From Phascolarctos cinereus (Eukaryota; Chordata; Mammalia; Diprotodontia; Phascolarctidae): a stretch of DNA of 64,000 nt. The translations under genes and the position numbers were made by a program. The stretch lies in NCBI RefSeq assembly GCF_002099425.1, contig NW_018344159.1, forward strand, positions 3,470,501 through 3,534,500, in the 5' to 3' direction. Of the stretch, positions 22,213 to 32,979 are shown piece by piece. The number at the start of each line of letters is the position of its first letter. Position 1 is the first letter of the stretch. The notes below the pieces were generated by a model. It was not told the DNA's origin, did no database searches, and saw nothing but the letters and a program-made list of their open reading frames with translations.

Positions 22213-22239
22213 TTAAGGACCATGACAAGATCTTTTTGC

Positions 22240-23350
22240 CATATATTCTATTATTTAGATAAACTATGCAGGTCCAGTGATCATGAATGAATTATAAAAA
22301 TCACTAACTCCAATAAACAGCAAATCACTCCACATGGGCCAAATTGTTTTCTAGAACACAACTACTGTATTTTCCTCAGCCTGTAAATTGTTCTGCTGCT
22401 TTGGGAAGGACAACAGTAGAAGTTGTTTGCTTATTTATTTTGTATTTGGCAACTTGGGAAATGGGAAGGTTGCACCACTGATGCACAAATAGAGTTCTGT
22501 AGAACGGATCTAGTAAATTCCTTTTGTTCTTTGGTTACAGCAGGTTCAGTCTATGGGAACAATCTTTTCATACTTTCTAAAGTCAGCATCAAGACTTTAG
22601 AATCTCCATGCTATTAGTATTCTGGAAGTAAACTACAATCATGGGAAGATGCAAGATGCCTTCCTTCTTTTTTTTTTCCATTTTATTGAGATCAATAAAA
22701 GATTTCCATCTTCTATACTGTGAACTGTCCAGCACTGCCATATTTTCATTTAACTTGAGTGTAAGTCTGAATATGGCCTTCTTTCCAAAAACTATCTGTT
22801 CTACCTGTGATGACTTAAATTTCCAAATAGTTTTAAAATTTTTTTGAGGAGAGTAATGTACAAGCACCTATACAAAATTAATTAATTTATGAGCCATATG
22901 TACTTTTCTCTTACTATCTCTGTCCAGGATATCTTTACTATACCTTTCAACCACAAATTCATCAAATTCCTTTTTATTACCAATTCAACTATTCAGTTGT
23001 AACTCTAATCGTTCCTGTCTTTACTAAGCATATAATATTCATCTTCCAGAAGCCTGTTTATTTCCCCCATTTTTTTATTATCTTCTACTCTGTCGATCTT
23101 TTTTTCCCTCTTTAGTACTTAAAATCCATCCACAACTCTTTCATTTGAGGTCAATGCAACCATGTGGGCTCTTTATGCTCTCCATATTTCAATTACTATT
23201 CTCTTTCTCAGCTCATTCCTTAACATCCCTCTAAATGCCTCCAGCCCAGCACTGTAAAGTTTTGCTATGCTTTTAAACCATTAAAAATCTTAAAACAATA
23301 ACTCAAAAATGTCATAGCTTATTGTTCTTTACTTACCTTTAACTTTATTC
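22240..23350. other. No recognised feature
   Basis: 1.1 kb without a recognised repeat. Opposed short frames at 22589-22867 lack domains. A T run lies near 22670. Confidence 0.4.
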
Positions 23351-23354
23351 CAAG

Positions 23355-23412
23355 GCAATTAAGAGCACTTAACATATAGCAAGTGTTTAATAAATAATTG
23401 TGGATTTAATAG
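23355..23412 (+). mobile_element. L2 3'-terminal scrap
   Basis: gcacttaacatatagcaagt followed by gtttaataaataattgtgga is a decayed L2 3' end. Confidence 0.5.
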
Positions 23413-24121
23413 AAAACTATTTTCCTATTAAGAGGATCAAGGGATTTCCTGGTTAGTACCATGAGCTTGTACGTCTCCTGTCTGATGTTTCTAATGCTTT
23501 CTTAAAACTTATGAAAGCTTTCGTACTGTGCAAAGCAATTTGTATCATAAGAAGCTAATTCCCAGGGAACATGGCAAGAATTGAAAGGAGAAATGAAATG
23601 ACATAGGTATATTTATCACCAGCCTCAGAAGCACAGTAGGAGTCACATTACCTTCACCTTCAAGTGGGGAGGAAATGAAAGAAATTTGCTTGCCTTCAGT
23701 CATTCTAGAAGTATAGACTAAATACCCTCCATTGAGACAAAAGGGGGCTAGAGAGAAGGAAGGAAACCCATGAGGCAGATTAAAGGCAGAGCTGAGAACA
23801 TGTTGACTAGCCTTCAAGTATGTGGCCCAGGTTAGCCTCACACTAAAAGGGCAATGACATTCCTGTGAAGCAGCAGTAGCTAAGAACAGTAGTAATGTGT
23901 ACCTTCATCAAATGGAAGCTAAAAAGCTGGGTACAGAGGTGCCTTGGAGAATTGGCAAATAACAGAGTCAGAAGGGTAACCAACAAAGGGGATGGCTTCA
24001 GTAAATGACAGCTGCAGAAACAGAGTGGACCATCTGTAACAAGAGAGTTCTGGGATCATATCAAGAGTGTAGGAGATGGAGCTGACAGTTATAGTAATCC
24101 AAAGTCAGTTGGAAGAATATT
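23413..24121. other. No recognised feature
   Basis: Unique-looking sequence with no exon or repeat that I can support. Confidence 0.45.
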
Positions 24122-24363
24122 TGTTACTGTTGCTCAGTCATGTCCAACTCTTCATGACACCATGTGGGGCTTTCTTGGCAAAGATACTATAGTGGTCTGC
24201 CATTTCCTCCTCCAGCTCATTTTATAAATGAAGAAACTGAGGCAAACAGGATTAAGTAACTTGCCCAGTGTCACACAGCTAGTAAGAGTCTGAGGCCACA
24301 TTTGAACTCAGGAAGATGAGTCTTCCTGACTCCAGGCTCTGTGCTGTGCCACCTAGCTTCCCT
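24122..24363 (-). mobile_element. MAR1-type CORE-SINE, reverse orientation
   Basis: Complete reverse MAR1: actgttgctcagtcatgtcc, ggctttcttggcaaagatac, gccatttcctcctccagctc, gtaacttgcccagtgtcaca, gatgagtcttcctgactcca, tgccacctagcttccctg. Confidence 0.9.
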
Positions 24364-25134
24364 GTAGAAAAGTGAAAACTCAGGCAGAAGAGGTTTTTCT
24401 AGTTGTGATACAAGACAGACAGGACTAAAGTCAAAAATCTCTCTTTTCTCAAAGGATAAGTTTTCCAGTGACTTGTTACCTTACCTATCAGTGCATAAGA
24501 CTATGGAATATTGTACTCATTTGTGCTTAGGACTTGAGAATGATCCTACTGCAAAATTATGCCTATTATTTACTTTGCTAACCCATCACAATTAAATAAT
24601 TAGCTGTTGGATTTGTGCCTCTGAAATAATGATAGAGTCTGTACTGGACTGGTGTTCAAAGATTGATGGTTCAATATGGTTTTCAAATTGATCCCAAGTA
24701 ATATGGGAGTCCAGGGTTGAACAGGCTACCCATTGCAACTATAATATCAGGAAAATAATCATTTTTGAGAGTTATCAAGAGTCTTACAGTATCAACTCCT
24801 CCAGGTTGCTCTGTCAATGTGCACTACTACTAACAATGGAAATTGACTAAAAAGTCCTTTCTTTTGATTGGATATTTTCCAAATCTGCCAGAGACATGTA
24901 TGTACCTTTTTTCCCTCAGTTCAGAATTCTTGCTCCAAAACTGTGCTCTCAGTTCATTCCTAATTGTTCTGGTGTCTACACAGTGAAAACTGGAGTCAAG
25001 ATGTGCCAATTATCCAATTTAAATGGGATCCATGTAAACAAGATCAAATTAAGGGAAATTCCAATGACTTCCACAAGAATTGCCCTACTAAGGTACTTTG
25101 TTTTTGTTCCATTTATAATGCAAATTTGATTCAA
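24364..25134. other. No recognised feature
   Basis: Unique-looking AT-rich sequence. Overlapping short frames on both strands near 24896-25212 show no domain. Confidence 0.4.
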
Positions 25135-25800
25135 CAAACTTTTTTCTTTAATAGCTACCATATGAAGAGGACTATGCTAAGCATGAGTGAAATACAAAGG
25201 TTGGATAAGTAATACTCTTTGCGTTTGTGGAGCTGACCTCTGTTGGGACTAGATGATGAAGCACCAATTTTAGTAATAAAGATACACATAATAAAGTACA
25301 CAAATAATTGTGCATAATTGTGACAATGTACATAAAAGAGAGACAAGCAGAATACTAAATGAGGCCTGAAGGAAGAAAGTTAATTACTGACTGGGAGGAT
25401 CAGGAAAGAATTTTTGTTTGAATTGTACTTTTAAAAAATCAGAGAATCTCAGATTCAACTTCTTCCCATATAGGAATTCCTTCTACGACATCCTCAAGAA
25501 GTGATTGCCTAGGCTTTGCTTGAAGTCATAGAGAGAAATCAGCAGAGGGAGGGAAGTAGGCCTTTGCATGGCCAGGGAACAGTCTGAACAAAGGCAAAGA
25601 AGTGGAAAAGTAAGGGGAGCACATGGAAGATGGCAAGTATGCTGACTGACTTGACTGTCAAGTACGCAGAGAGAAGAAGAATTTCATAAAACTGAAAAGT
25701 ATAGTACCATATTAGGGAAGTCTGAATAGCAGGCAAATGTATTTGAATTCGAGTTGATAGATAATAAGAGAGCAAATAGAGGATTTTTGTAAACTCCAAA
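25135..25800 (-). mobile_element. L2 remnant (reverse), interrupted by a CR1-like fragment
   Basis: 25135-25420 and 25540-25800 follow the complement of L2 (tgaggcctgaaggaagaaag, gaacagtctgaacaaaggca, gaagatggcaagtatgctga). 25425-25535 (cagagaatctcagattcaac, gaagtgattgcctaggcttt, gcttgaagtc) instead resembles the mammalian CR1-like repeat seen again at 27614. All are old and non-coding. Confidence 0.55.
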
Positions 25801-25884
25801 ACGGCTGGGATCATGTCTTAACTAAACTTTAGGAGGCTCAAATAAGATAGTACATATTCATTCATTCTCATCTATGTCTGTGTG

Positions 25885-26272
<388 letters not shown>

Positions 26273-26299
26273 GCCACAACACTGACAGCAGCAGCAGCA

Positions 26300-26415
26300 C
26301 TCTGTGTAGTCTCTATTCAATTATAAGGTCTTTGAAGGCAAGGATCATATCTCTATGATACTTTCCACAGAGCCTAGCATAGCATAGTACACAGACAAGT
26401 ACTTAATCTATGCCT
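26300..26415 (+). mobile_element. L2-type LINE 3'-end fragment
   Basis: ttataaggtctttgaaggca, ggatcatatctctatgatac and cacagagcctagcatagcat followed by aagtacttaatc match an L2 3' terminus. Confidence 0.7.
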
Positions 26416-27000
26416 TTTGAGGACAATAAAGATGGTGATGACATCACAGTCCATATTTATTTTTCTTCCTGAGTGTAGCCATCATGTTATATTTTTAATT
26501 TCTTTAATTTAGATATACCTCCTTCCATGTGGAGTAATCTTGGAAAGTGTCTTTTCATCAGCTCTCATTATTAAACAAGGTCATCTGCATAAGCCTCACA
26601 AGAGTTAACTGCATGAATTGTCTTCTCCCTAGTATGTAACCATTCTCTACATGCCCTTAGGTCAGAAAGCAACAGACTATTGTCAGGCGGACAGGTAAAA
26701 ATTTTGCTCACTCTCTGAATGTGCTTTTGCCTCTCCCTGTTTTATTTTATTGTGTTTCCCCTAACACACAGTTCAGAGTCAGGACAGTGGTTATCTTGAA
26801 AGGCTGCATTACGGTTTCATACATTTGACCAGCTGCAATAATATTCCAGACTTATAAAGCTTTAAATGAAAAAAATGTGTTTTATTTCATCAAAAGCTTT
26901 TTCCTAATCTGTATAAACAAGACATCCAGACTTCCATTGTCCTTTACCATGCTCTAATAGAGCTCTCAATATCACTAAACTGCTATCTTTTTTCAAACTA
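26416..27000. other. No recognised feature
   Basis: Unique-looking. A short stretch near 26660-26700 ends acaggtaaaa, which resembles a splice donor, but no exon is supported. Confidence 0.4.
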
Positions 27001-27155
27001 ATTGCACTATTCACCATGACCTAACCTTTCTTAAAATACTATTCTCCACAGAAGAATTCTTAAGAATTTTCTTTAAACTATGTTTAAATGGCCTCAATTC
27101 TTCAAATAAGTTTTACCTCCATTTCCTTATAAATAATTCCTTGAGTCACGATCTT
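27001..27155. repeat. Left arm of a near-perfect 155-bp inverted repeat
   Basis: The reverse complement of 27852-28006 matches this arm at 154 of 155 positions by direct reading, with no gaps. The single difference is A at 27080. The sequence is AT-rich and matches no repeat family I know. The arms enclose 696 bp. Confidence 0.95.
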
Positions 27156-27420
27156 TTCCATATCATCCTGTTCTTAATGTGGCATTAAAAACCACTAGTA
27201 GCCAGGAAAGAAGTGATAAAAATCAGTTATGCTGTTATTAATTTTCCATCTGTTCCTGAGGATTCGTCTTACAAGGCATGTGCTTTCTAGCATCTCCAAT
27301 TTAGTTATGTAACATAGGTCTACTTTTTCCTCCTTTGAAAAAAACACCTGAAATATATGCCCAAATGACATCCAACTTTTTTCCTCTACTACCTTCTTCT
27401 TCTTTAAAAAAGGTAGTAGA

Positions 27421-27565
27421 GGGAGCAACTAGGTGACGCAGTGGTTAGAGCACCGGCCCGGATTCAGGAGGACCTGAGTTCAAATCCAGCTTCAGATATA
27501 TAACACTTACTAGCTGTGTGACCCTGGGAAAGTCACTTAACCCCATTGCCTAGCCAAAAAAAAAA
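27421..27565 (+). mobile_element. WALLSI/MON1-type poly-A SINE with TSD
   Basis: Forward SINE starting gggagcaactaggtgacgca, with B-box-like gagttcaaatcc (27477), gctgtgtgaccctgggaaag, taaccccattgcctagcc and an A tail. The 15-bp target duplication aaaaaaggtagtaga lies at 27406-27420 and 27566-27580. It lies inside the loop of the 155-bp inverted repeat. Confidence 0.92.
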
Positions 27566-27613
27566 AAAAAAGGTAGTAGAAATAAAATGCATTTTTCTTC
27601 TAGGAATTAGTTT

Positions 27614-27835
27614 CAGAATCACAGAATTTGAGAGATGAAAGGGACCTCAATGGCCATCTTGTCTAATCTATACATGAAAAGAATCCTCACTGTAACATAA
27701 CCAACAAGTGGTCATTTACTCCCGACCTAAAGGTTCCCTAAGACGGGAACCTACCAACTCTGAGGTATTCCATCATCAATTACAGCTCTGATTCCTGAAT
27801 TTTTTCTCTCTCTCACTTACAGATAAATTCTTCAT
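27614..27835 (+). mobile_element. CR1-like ancient repeat fragment
   Basis: cacagaatttgagagatgaa, agggacctcaatggccatct and caacaagtggtcatttactc match the mammal-wide CR1-like repeat whose consensus begins 'agagttggaagggacctcagaggtcat'. It ends just before the right arm of the inverted repeat. Confidence 0.55.
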
Positions 27836-27851
27836 AGAATTATGGGACTAG

Positions 27852-28006
27852 AAGATCGTGACTCAAGGAATTATTTATAAGGAAATGGAGGTAAAACTTA
27901 TTTGAAGAATTGAGGCCATTTAAACACAGTTTAAAGAAAATTCTTAAGAATTCTTCTGTGGAGAATAGTATTTTAAGAAAGGTTAGGTCATGGTGAATAG
28001 TGCAAT
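27852..28006. repeat. Right arm of the near-perfect 155-bp inverted repeat
   Basis: Reverse-complement partner of 27001-27155, with one mismatch and no gaps. Beyond 28006 similarity stops (taagttgcat against the left-flank complement). The left inner boundary adjoins the CR1-like fragment. Confidence 0.95.
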
Positions 28007-28044
28007 AAGTTGCATAGTCCAAGCCACTGTCACTGGACATGCCT

Positions 28045-28175
28045 ACACCCAAATTATTCAATCCATAAGCATCTATTAAATGCCTATTGGGTGCTAGATG
28101 CTATTATAGTATAAACATATAGAAAGGGCATGACCCCTACATCAGAGTTTACAGTCCAGTAGGGTCACAGTCAGA
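28045..28175 (-). mobile_element. L2-type LINE 3'-end fragment, reverse orientation
   Basis: ccataagcatctattaaatg, cctattgggtgctagatgct and acagtccagtagggtcacag follow the reverse L2 terminus. Confidence 0.75.
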
Positions 28176-28481
28176 AATGGAAAGCTATAAAGTACCTCAA
28201 AAGCCATCTAGAGGAGACCTCCCTCCAAACTCACATCTTTGTAGAAGTGAGAGGTACGTATTTAAGGTACATTGTGCATATTTTCAGGCTTTTTTAATGT
28301 ATTGCTAAGTTTTGCTGATCTTTTCTCTTTTTAAATTTTTTTTCTTTAAAAATATCATTTGCTATATGGGCTGACTCTCTGGCGGGGAGGGAAAGAAGGA
28401 GGGAGGGAGAACACTGGAGTATATTTTGGTGATCTAAAAAAAAAGATACCAATAAAAATTGATAAAAAATGTCATTTGGAC

Positions 28482-28846
28482 CAGAGGTGTCAACCATGTG
28501 ACCCACAACACTCCTGAGCGCTTCCTGAATCAGATTAAAATGCAATAGAGAAATATTTAGGGGGCAGCTAGGTGGTGCAGTGGATACAGCACCGGCCCTG
28601 AAGTCAGGAGGCCCTGAGTTCAAATCCGGCCTCAGACCAAACACTTGACATTTACTAGCTGTGTGATCCCACGCAAGTCACTTAATTCCAATTGCCTAGA
28701 AAGAAAAAGAAAGAGAAATATTTAACAAAAGAAATCAAAACACAATAAAACACAGTTAACATTACATTTTAAAACTAAGTCAACATGCAGCCCACAGGGA
28801 TCCTTATGTATGATTTAGTGGCCCCTATTTCTATTTAACACCACTG
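28482..28846. mobile_element. Non-autonomous hAT-like transposon carrying a nested SINE
   Basis: Ends are cagaggtgtcaa and ttaacaccactg, inverted repeats of the hAT/Charlie type. Imperfect 8-bp flanks (atttggac at 28474-28481, atctagac at 28847-28854) fit the hAT target size. Internal sequence matches the copy at 10152. A SINE (28560-28711) interrupts it. It has no transposase, so it could only have moved by borrowing one. Confidence 0.75.
28560..28711 (+). mobile_element. WALLSI/MON1-type SINE inserted in hAT-like element
   Basis: ggggcagctaggtggtgcag head, gagttcaaatccggcctcag, gctgtgtgatcccacgcaag, taattccaattgcctaga and an A/G-rich tail. The perfect 13-bp target duplication agagaaatattta lies at 28547-28559 and 28712-28724. 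Confidence 0.95.
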
Positions 28847-28859
28847 ATCTAGACCAACT

Positions 28860-28960
28860 CCCCCATTTTATAGATGAGGAAACTGAGGTCCAGAATAGTT
28901 AAGTATCTACCTCCAAATTACATAGCTAGTAAGTGACAGAGCTGGAATCTCTTTCCTGTT
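28860..28960 (-). mobile_element. MIR-type CORE-SINE fragment, reverse
   Basis: ttttatagatgaggaaactg, aggtccagaatagttaag and catagctagtaagtgacaga are the reverse CORE and tRNA-related parts of MIR. Confidence 0.7.
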
Positions 28961-29544
28961 CTTGGAGGTCTCCAGGGCAGAGGTTTCTACAACTTCAATC
29001 ATAGATTACATAACTGGAAAAGTCAAGAGGGTACATTCAGCCTCCAGCCTAGTGTAAGAATTCTTTGACAGGTGGTTATACCGCTACCATTTCAAAATAT
29101 TTAGGGGAAAGGAAACCTGCTGCATGATGAGATGACCTATTCCTCCATTACACAGCTTTACTTATTAGAAGTCTTGTTCTTGCATCATCAAACAAAAATC
29201 TGTCTCCCCATGATTTATCTTTTACACACAAAAAAATTGTCTTCTATACAGAAAGAGGATCTGATAATCATTCACGCTTTGAATCAACACAAGTTGCACA
29301 TCTATTTGAGACATGTTCACCCCATGGAAAAGTAAGTAAGCCCTAGAACTGATTATAGACTGTATGCAACTCTAATGGCAGTCCACAGAGACAGCCTTAA
29401 AAGATACAAGAACTGCAAGGGATATTTGAAATGTACCAAATACAGAGAACATCCTAGTGCATCTGATTTCCCAAGAGGAAAGGAACACCAGACATGACCT
29501 CTATCTCTCTAGACATGATGGCCATTGTGCCCCTAACTTCTATC
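28961..29544. other. No recognised feature
   Basis: Unique-looking. A 67-codon frame at 29132-29335 has no recognisable domain. Confidence 0.4.
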
Positions 29545-29660
29545 AAGGCTAGGTTTCAGGAACAGGGACTGTTTCATTCTTTGTATCTGTACCCCCATTG
29601 CCTAGACAGTGCCTGGCACATAGCAGGTGCTCAATAAATACTCTTTTTATTTGATTGAAA
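29545..29660 (+). mobile_element. L2-type LINE 3'-end fragment
   Basis: aacagggactgtttcattct, ttgtatctgtacccccattg, cagtgcctggcacatagcag, gtgctcaataaata and a ttgattga end. It is one of the better preserved L2 termini here. Confidence 0.85.
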
Positions 29661-30761
29661 GAGGTAAAGGAGACTTGATGGAAGCAAATAGTCCTTTCCT
29701 TGTTATCTGAACCATTCAGTTCTTTGCTCTATTAGAAGCTTACTGGGAAGAGTCATTAAGTCCAGGAATATTCCCAAAGCATCTATAAACACTACTGGAA
29801 TGTTGGCTTTCCCTTCCCACCCTCTCCATCCTCATTTCTTCACTCATAACCTCACATCTAAAACAGCAGAATTTCTTCCCTGTCTATTTTCTGTCAGATT
29901 CTCACCTGGCCTCTCTTTCTCTTCCTCCTTACTAAGCTAGACTTAGTATATTCTTAAAGATAATATAACAATTATTTAAAGAGCTAGGATACTAAGAGAG
30001 ATGGACAAAAAAAACCAAATGAATTTGAAAGTTTTTTCAAGCCCTTCTAATTCAGATAGAAAAGAATAAGGAGGCTGGGTCATAAAATAAAATTCTCACA
30101 CCTATTATTACTTTATATTTGGCTATTGCAAAGACTGTGACTCTCAAAAAAAAACCATTTTAAAGTACAGAATGTTTTCTCTATTGGTTTTAATTAAATT
30201 TACCTTATTTTGCCTTGATCACAAGTCAGAGAGGGGGAGGGAAGAAGGAACAAGCTTTCTACCCAAGCTCTAGGAAAAACTAATAAGCCTCCTCCACAGT
30301 GAATTTCTAGTGAATCATTAATCAGGGATTTGTTGCCTTGGTTACTGAGCCAGGTAGAGAGTCTAGTAAAAAAGCAATGTGACCTATGAGCTCAGGAGAC
30401 AGAAGAGTGAAGTTTCTGCATTATGATATTTGAAGTTCCTATCTACATGAAGAAAGGGGAGTATGGAGGAAAGCAGGTAAAAACGTATGTTAGAATAAAA
30501 GGAGTGAAAAGAATACCTTGGTTTTTTACCTAATGGAAAATATATACACATAACTGATAATAACATATTTGTAATTGTATTTGAAATATTGCAAAATAGG
30601 GGACATAGCTAAAATATTTTACATTTGGACATCTCATATCCTAAAAATAAAGCATTCTACTTATCACTTACATTAAGGAGTTGTGTTTCAGGTGTTATAT
30701 TATCGTTTTTTTCATGATGCCTTCCTTGATATATTCTCCCACCACCGCCATCCACCTCGCG

Positions 30762-30764
<3 letters not shown>
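29661..30764. other. No recognised feature
   Basis: 1.1 kb of AT-rich sequence without a recognised repeat or exon. Confidence 0.45.

Positions 30765-30806
<42 letters not shown>
30765..30806. repeat. (CA)n microsatellite
   Basis: About 20 CA units, preceded by gcgcacg and followed by tatac. Confidence 0.95.
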
Positions 30807-30810
<4 letters not shown>

Positions 30811-30824
30811 TGGAAGTGACTTCT

Positions 30825-30975
30825 TCCTCAGAATGGAAAATGTAGTGAACTTGGAATCTAGATTCTGGCACTTGTGTGACATTGAGCAAGTCACTTAAAC
30901 ATCTATGAGCTTCAATTATTCAACTGTGTTTGGGCTAAATGACTCTTAAGGTCCCTACTAGCTCCAGATCTATGA
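30825..30975 (+). mobile_element. MIR-type SINE with CR1-like tail
   Basis: gacattgagcaagtcactta is the MIR CORE. It is followed not by the usual MIR 3' end but by ctaaatgactcttaaggtcc, ctactagctccagatctatg, a CR1-like tail. The same composite pattern occurs at 61800-61995. Confidence 0.6.
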
Positions 30976-31121
30976 CCCTATATCTTTGTCTTCTTCCGGC
31001 ATATTTTTTTATTGCTTTTATTTTTATATTTGTTGTTAGTTATATCATTATCATTAGTTTTATTATTAGTTATATAATAGCTAGCAATGATATATAGATA
31101 TAGATATATGCGTATGTGTAT

Positions 31122-31362
31122 CGTTGTTGTTCATTTATTTCAATCATGTCGGGCTCTTCGTGTCCCACACCTATTTGGGGGTTTCTTGGCAAAGATACTG
31201 GAGTGGTTTGCCATTTCCTTTTTCAGCTCATTTTACATATGAGGAAACAGGCAAACAAGGTTAAGTGACTTGCCCAGGGCCACACGGCTAGTAAGTGTAT
31301 GAGGCTAGATTTGAACTCAGATCTTTCTGACTCCAGGCCCTATCCACTGGGCCACCCAGTTG
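31122..31362 (-). mobile_element. MAR1-type CORE-SINE, reverse, followed by TG/TA repeats
   Basis: Reverse MAR1: ttgttgttcatttatttcaa, gggtttcttggcaaagatac, tggagtggtttgccatttcc, cttgcccagggccacacggc, ctttctgactccaggccc. Its head end grows into a long dinucleotide tract. Confidence 0.9.
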
Positions 31363-31577
31363 ATATGTGTGTGTGTATGTGTGTGTGTGCGTGTATATAT
31401 ATATATATATACACGCACACACACACATATGTATGTGTATGTATATGTGTATGTGTGTATGTATATATACATACACATGTATATGTAAGTATGTACGTAT
31501 GTGTGTATGTGTGTGTGTATATATATACATATATGTATGTTTATGTTTATGGAGAGAAAGAGAAATATAGAAATATA

Positions 31578-31622
<45 letters not shown>
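31363..31622. repeat. Compound (TG)n/(TA)n/(TATG)n tract
   Basis: Alternating blocks of TG, TATATA, ACAC and TATG, ending in (TA)n at about 31582-31622. Alternating purine-pyrimidine DNA of this sort can form Z-DNA or cruciforms. It produces artificial Tyr/Ile/Val/Cys-rich frames. Confidence 0.95.
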
Positions 31623-31625
<3 letters not shown>

Positions 31626-31649
31626 GAGAGATAGAGATAGAGAAATATA

Positions 31650-31850
31650 GCCATATATTCCCTCAAGGAGTTTACAATCTGGTTGAGGAGGTAAGACAGA
31701 CATACTGTTGCCTCCCCAACTAAATTGTAAACTCCCTGAGGACCACAGTGAGCCTTATTGTCTTTATATTCCTCAGCACTTAACACCTTTCTACATACAT
31801 AGGCACTCATTAAGCTTCACACACAGTAGGCACTTGTTAAGGATTTGTTG
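31650..31850 (+). mobile_element. L2 3' end, with a short inverse L2 piece beside it
   Basis: 31658-31690 (ccctcaaggagtttacaatc) is reverse L2. 31718-31845 (actaaattgtaaactccctg, cagcacttaacacctttcta, cacagtaggcacttgttaag) is forward L2. The two pieces are partly self-complementary over aagga/gtttacaat. Confidence 0.6.
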
Positions 31851-32361
31851 TGCTCACTGGGCAGCCTAAACAAGCAGACTTTCCTATCAGTATAATCAGA
31901 ATATCAGAAGTAGAATATCTGATCAAAGGCAAAGAGTGGGGAGCAGCTAGCTGAAATTAGAAGTGTGGTTTTGTGAATGCCACTTGTCTTAGGCCTGCAT
32001 TGGTTTTACACCCATACTTAAGGCCCTGTAGAAGAGTAATTAACCCCCTAGAAGACAAGCAACAGCAACTGTTTTCAAGCCTAGCTACCAGCTTCCCAAG
32101 TAAGGACAAAGATCTGATCCCAGTTTCTGGTGATGGGGCCAGGGACCATACAGAGGAAGCTTTGCCAAATCTAACACCATTATTGTGAGTCAAGCAATGC
32201 TGTGTCCCATAGGTAAGAGCAGGGAACCGCTCTTTGAGTATTTGAGCCCTCTAGGTTCAAATGAGAGCCTCTAACTCTAGCAATGGTGGGAAAAGATGAA
32301 ATATTAGCCTTTTCCTCCATTCCTATTAGAAACACTATCATCTTGTTGCTTTTTTCCTTAA
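31851..32361. other. No recognised feature
   Basis: Unique-looking. Opposed frames at 31957-32193 overlap almost exactly and show no domain. They are probably chance. Confidence 0.4.
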
Positions 32362-32597
32362 ACTGCTAGGTGGCACAGTGGATAAAGTGCTGGACCTAGA
32401 GTCAGGAAGACTCAGCTTCCTGAGTTAAAGTCTGGCCTCAGACACTTACTAGCTGTATGACCTTAACCTTGTTTGCCTAAGTTCCCTCATCTATAAAATG
32501 AGCTAGAAAAAGAAATAGCAAGACAATCCAGCATCTTTGCCAAGAAAACCCCAAATGGAGTCACAAAGAGTTGAGCACAGCTCAACAACAACAACCA
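32362..32597 (+). mobile_element. MAR1-type CORE-SINE
   Basis: Forward MAR1: aggtggcacagtggataaag, gagtcaggaagactcagctt, acttactagctgtatgacct, atctttgccaagaaaacccc, aatggagtcacaaagagttg and a CAACAA tail. The CORE block is shortened near 32462. Confidence 0.9.
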
Positions 32598-32741
32598 TTC
32601 TTTTACTGTAATTGTAGGGTTTCTTCCACCATTTCCTCTACAATCCACAACATCAAATATTAACCTCCTAACTTGGAAAACACTTTAAAAAATGACCAAA
32701 CTAAGTTGAGAATGTTGTTAGTTTCCTAAGATGATTATTTT

Positions 32742-32979
32742 AGGTAGGTGGCTCAGATAGAATAGTAGAACTAGAGTCAGGAAAATCTGAATTCAAGGAC
32801 AGTCCCAGATACTTCATGATTATGTGAATTTGGAATCTACCTCACTTTGCTCTTCTGTAAAATAAGGGAAATAATAGTTCCTGTCATGATTGTTGTGAGA
32901 ATCAAAGGACATAATATTTGTAGAGTTCTTTGCAAATCTTAAAGCGCTATATGAGTACTAGCTATTATTACTATTTAGC
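32742..32979 (+). mobile_element. MIR/THER-type CORE-SINE
   Basis: aactagagtcaggaaaatct head, ttctgtaaaataagggaaat CORE, tgattgttgtgagaatcaaa, gttctttgcaaatcttaaag and cgctatatgagtactagcta 3' end. Confidence 0.75.

Noticed and set aside
26640-26720. Possible exon ending in a splice-donor-like acaggtaaaa
   Set aside because: A short motif only, with no recognisable peptide, acceptor or partner exon.
27383-27422. 13-bp hairpin (cctctactacctt/aaggtagtagagg) at the SINE insertion point
   Set aside because: Partly formed by the SINE's first bases and the target site. It may be coincidence, and no function can be supported.
31288-31810. Frames of 67-128 codons rich in Tyr, Ile, Val, Cys and His
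   Set aside because: They are products of the TG/TA dinucleotide tract, on both strands.
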